Below, in pieces: positions 16,247 to 18,829 of a DNA stretch of 18,829 nucleotides (position 1 is its first letter; every line of letters begins with the position of its first letter). The translations under genes and the position numbers were made by a program. The notes below the pieces were generated by a model, which had not been told where the DNA came from, searched no databases, and saw only the letters and a list, made by a program, of their open reading frames with translations. The stretch comes from CAZTWC01 sp964617105 [NCBI: uncultured Myxococcia bacterium] (GTDB taxonomy: Bacteria; CAZTWC01), in contig CAZTWC010000044.1 in the NCBI GenBank assembly GCA_964617105.1, positions 1 through 18,829 on the forward strand, given 5' to 3'.

Positions 16247-17341
16247 ATGCCCCCCACCCACAAACATACAAACCACGACCAAACTCTATCAAAAGAAAAA
16301 ACCTGCTCTTTTTGTTTAACCAAATTATACGCTAATTCTATCTTTTGCCATAAATGTGGATCGGAACTTAAAGGCCATTACCAGGAAGTTATCACTTGTC
16401 AACTGTGCCAGGAACGGTTGTTGCCCCAATCTCTTTTTTGCCATAAATGTGGTCATCGCCAGGGACAGCCTTCCATCTCCGACCAAAAAGATATCCAATG
16501 GGGGGAACGAAAAACTGTTACTGTTCTGTTTGCTGATGTGGTGGGATTTACCAAACTGACAGAACAAATGGACCCAGAAGATGTCCGGGATATGATGGAT
16601 CGGTGTTTCAAGGTAGTTTCCCGGGAAATAAAAATAAAGGGTGGTAATGTCAACAAGTATATCGGTGATGCAGTACTAGCCATCTTTGGAGCGCCGTTGG
16701 CTCACGATAATGACCCGGAAAGAGCGGTTAACGCCAGCCTAGATATTCAAAAGGCATTAAAAGATTTGAACCAGGAAATGATGACCAACCTGGGCGTTAA
16801 AATCCATATGCGTATTGGGTTAAATACCGGAAAAGTGCTGGCGGGCTATATCGGTGACGAGGAAAAACGGGAATATACCGTAATGGGAGATACGGTTAAC
16901 CTGGCATCCAGGCTGGAATCTTGTTGCCGTCCAGATCAGGTATTGATTAGCAACTCAACTTTCAGAGCCATCAGAAATCGTTTTAAATGCAAATCATTAG
17001 ACCCCATTAATCTCAAAGGTAAAAGTGAACCAGTGGCAACCTACGAGGTGCTTTATCCTCTAAGCGGTGTGCGGCACAAAAAACTGTTTAAAGTGCATGG
17101 GGTGATCACCGAACTTATCGGGCGAAAAAAAGAGTTTGATTCAATCAAAATTAATTTTAACCAAAGTATTGACCAAAAATCCTGCCAAATCGTTACTGTA
17201 ATCGGCTCCGCAGGCATGGGCAAAAGTCGGTTAGCCGAAGAGTATAGGCTCTATCTCAATTCACTCCCTTACCAGGTAAATATTGAAAAAGGGTTTTTTA
17301 CCCAGGATATGGCTCCCTCTTTAAGGGTTTCGCCGATATAA
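16247..17341 (+). CDS. Zinc-ribbon class III adenylate cyclase, N-terminal part of a frameshifted cyclase/STAND protein
   Basis: The open frame encodes 364 residues. Two zinc ribbons come first (C20/C23 with C34/C37; C51/C54 with C65/C68). A class III nucleotide cyclase domain spans about 88-270: metal ligands D97 in FADVVGFT and D141 in KYIGD, purine-determining K137 and T211 (an adenylate-cyclase-like pair), and transition-state N218 and R222 in GDTVNLASRLE. It therefore looks active and is predicted to make cAMP from ATP. Next is the start of a STAND/AAA ATPase with Walker A GSAGMGKS (320-327). The frame stops at 17339-17341 soon after a run of six T (17294-17299), in the middle of the ATPase domain, while the remaining ATPase and TPR sequence continues in the -1 frame. 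The last about 14 residues are therefore out-of-frame read-through. The ATG at 16247 follows the cyclic-nucleotide-binding gene by 28 bases and has no clear Shine-Dalgarno. Confidence 0.9.
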   Translation: MPPTHKHTNHDQTLSKEKTCSFCLTKLYANSIFCHKCGSELKGHYQEVITCQLCQERLLPQSLFCHKCGHRQGQPSISDQKDIQWGERKTVTVLFADVVGFTKLTEQMDPEDVRDMMDRCFKVVSREIKIKGGNVNKYIGDAVLAIFGAPLAHDNDPERAVNASLDIQKALKDLNQEMMTNLGVKIHMRIGLNTGKVLAGYIGDEEKREYTVMGDTVNLASRLESCCRPDQVLISNSTFRAIRNRFKCKSLDPINLKGKSEPVATYEVLYPLSGVRHKKLFKVHGVITELIGRKKEFDSIKINFNQSIDQKSCQIVTVIGSAGMGKSRLAEEYRLYLNSLPYQVNIEKGFFTQDMAPSLRVSPI

Positions 17342-18829
17342 TCAAGCATAAGGCTGACATACGAGAGAGTGACCAGGCAGAAAAAGCCCGGGTCAAACTG
17401 CTTAAAATGGTGGGTAATATTTTCGCTCCCGAAGACCCCCAAGAGCAACAGAAATCTAAACTGGCGAACCGTATTGGCAAACTCTTTCCTTTGGGTGCCA
17501 ATAAAATCAAACAGAAGATGGAAAACGCCATCATTGAAGAAAACACCCATTTTATCGGCCAACTAATTGGCCTCGATTTTCCAGGCAGCCCATATATTGA
17601 ACCAATTAAAGATGACCCCCGCCAAATCCTGATGCGTTCTTTTCGCATCTTAGCGGCAATGTTCAACCGCATGGCGGAGAAAGCGCCCATGGTGATATTT
17701 CTGGAAGATATCCACTGGGCTCAAAATATCGCCCTGGAATTGATAAATTTTCTCTGCACCACCATTAAAGAGCGAACGATTTTTTTCTTCTGCCTGGCCC
17801 GGCCCGAATTGTATCAGCGCAGCCACGATTGGGGTCGGGAATCTGATTTGCATACCATGCTGGATCTAAAGCCTTTGACCGAAAACGATATCCTCGAATT
17901 TGGCCGGCAAATTCTGCACAAAATGGAAACCATCCCTTCTCGGTTGCTGCAAATAATAAAAAGCCATTCAGAGGGCAATCCTTTTTTTGTGGAGGAAATA
18001 ATCAAAAACTTTATCGAAGATGGAGTGATTGAGATCTCTGAAAATGACCGTATCTGGAAGGCCAATGAAGATCTATTGGATCTTTCAGCAGTTCCCAATA
18101 CTATTGAAGGTGTAGTTCAGGCCCGGCTGGATCGGCTTCCTCCGGACGAAAAAATGATCATTCAAAAAGGGTCGGCAATTGGCCGGGTTTTCTGGATCGG
18201 AGCACTTAAGGCTATGGATGAAAGTGCTGCTGAAAAAGCCCTGGACAAACTTCAGGATAAAGAATTGGTGTTCCAAAAATCCACCTCCAGTTTTGAAGGT
18301 GATCGCGAATATATCTTCAAGCATCAACTAACCCAGATGGTGGCTTATGAAAATACTTTAAAAAATTTGCGCCGCCTCTACCATGAAATAATCGGAAAGT
18401 GGTTAATCGAAGTAAGTGGTGAACGAATAGATGAATATTACAGCATGATCGCCAACCACTTTGAGAAAGCGAAAAACTGGGAGACCGCCTTTGCTTACTA
18501 CGCCAAGGCCGGTGATCAAGCCAAAGATATCTATACCAATAAAGGAGCTATTGACCATTATAAATTGGGGCTGTCGTTACTTCAAAAGTTAGTCCATACT
18601 CCCAAAAACGCCATAATCGCCATTACTATGCACGAAGGGCTGGCCGATGTCTATCAGTTAGTGGGTGATTACGATGAAGCCATCCGGCAATATCAAAATG
18701 CCCTGGACACTCTGATTAGATACAACTCCGACCAACCGGGCTCTGGAAGAAAAGTTGACAGAAAAGAAGGCTCTCTCTCCCTGGCGGAAGCCAGAGCAGA
18801 GTTTACCCGTAAAACCGGATGGGTTTATC
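17296..18829 (+). CDS. STAND ATPase and TPR continuation of the cyclase protein, in the -1 frame, cut by the window edge
   Basis: This frame is open without a stop from the T run to the right edge of the window. It continues the ATPase begun upstream: YGSLFKGFADIIK, a Walker-B-like VIFLEDIHWAQ (about 17695-17727), FFFCLARPEL, EGNPFFVEEII and IGRVFWIGALKAMD (all typical of large cyclase-linked STAND proteins). TPR-like helices follow (YYSMIANHFEKAKNWETAFAYYAKAG and LADVYQLVGDYDEAIRQYQNAL). Adding one T to the six-T run would read GFFYPGYGSLFKGF and join the two frames exactly at the domain's expected course. There is no convincing start codon with a ribosome-binding site of its own, so it is best seen as the second part of one gene. 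In such proteins the STAND/TPR part is thought to gate the cyclase in response to a ligand or partner. The C-terminus lies outside the window. Confidence 0.85.

Noticed and set aside
17407-18829. The ATPase/TPR stretch as an independent gene starting at the ATG at 17407.
   Set aside because: Coding sequence of the same ATPase domain lies before that ATG in the same frame, and no ribosome-binding site precedes it. A split single gene explains the data better.

Overview
The window looks like chromosome of a Gram-negative, signalling-rich bacterium. Secreted or lipid-anchored propeller proteins, a serine/threonine kinase whose catalytic loop reads HRDISPQN (a form I associate with Myxococcota and other former Deltaproteobacteria), a class III cyclase fused to a STAND/TPR module, and a GGDEF protein all point that way. 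The exact phylum cannot be fixed from this sequence. Base composition is moderately AT-leaning by eye and fairly even. I see no tRNA, rRNA, insertion sequence, CRISPR array or phage gene. No gene-free stretch is longer than about 230 bases.

Layout. Bases 101-4697 hold three plus-strand genes: a coiled-coil diguanylate cyclase, an RNase II/R-family exoribonuclease, and cysS. Bases 4925-8704 encode one very large secreted lipoprotein with a beta-propeller domain, with its own candidate promoter upstream and a strong hairpin behind it. Next is a small STAS-domain protein (8932-9348). Converging on it from the minus strand are a MOT1-type molybdate/sulfate transporter (9421-10626) and a two-gene unit: a membrane-anchored serine/threonine kinase with PEGA-like C-terminal repeats (11675-13606), overlapping by 4 bases (or closely followed by) an exported TPR/Ig-like protein (10701-11660).

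From 13757 to the right edge the plus strand carries a closely spaced set: an exported PQQ-like beta-propeller protein, a cyclic-nucleotide-binding protein, and a zinc-ribbon/class III adenylate cyclase/STAND-ATPase/TPR protein that runs off the window. The cyclase gene is split by an apparent one-base frameshift at a run of six T. Adding one T restores a continuous product through the ATPase domain.

The most unusual item is the cyclic-nucleotide-binding protein (15082-16218). After a Crp-like sensor domain and a winged-helix-like segment it has an excisionase/MerR-like helix-turn-helix segment. It ends in a region that aligns by eye, without gaps, to the C-terminal torque domain of the flagellar switch protein FliG, keeping most of the charged positions. 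Placed directly before a nucleotide cyclase, it suggests a local cAMP circuit whose output is FliG-like: cyclase makes the messenger, the neighbour reads it, and the FliG-like tail acts on an unknown partner. This is inference from domain order and position.
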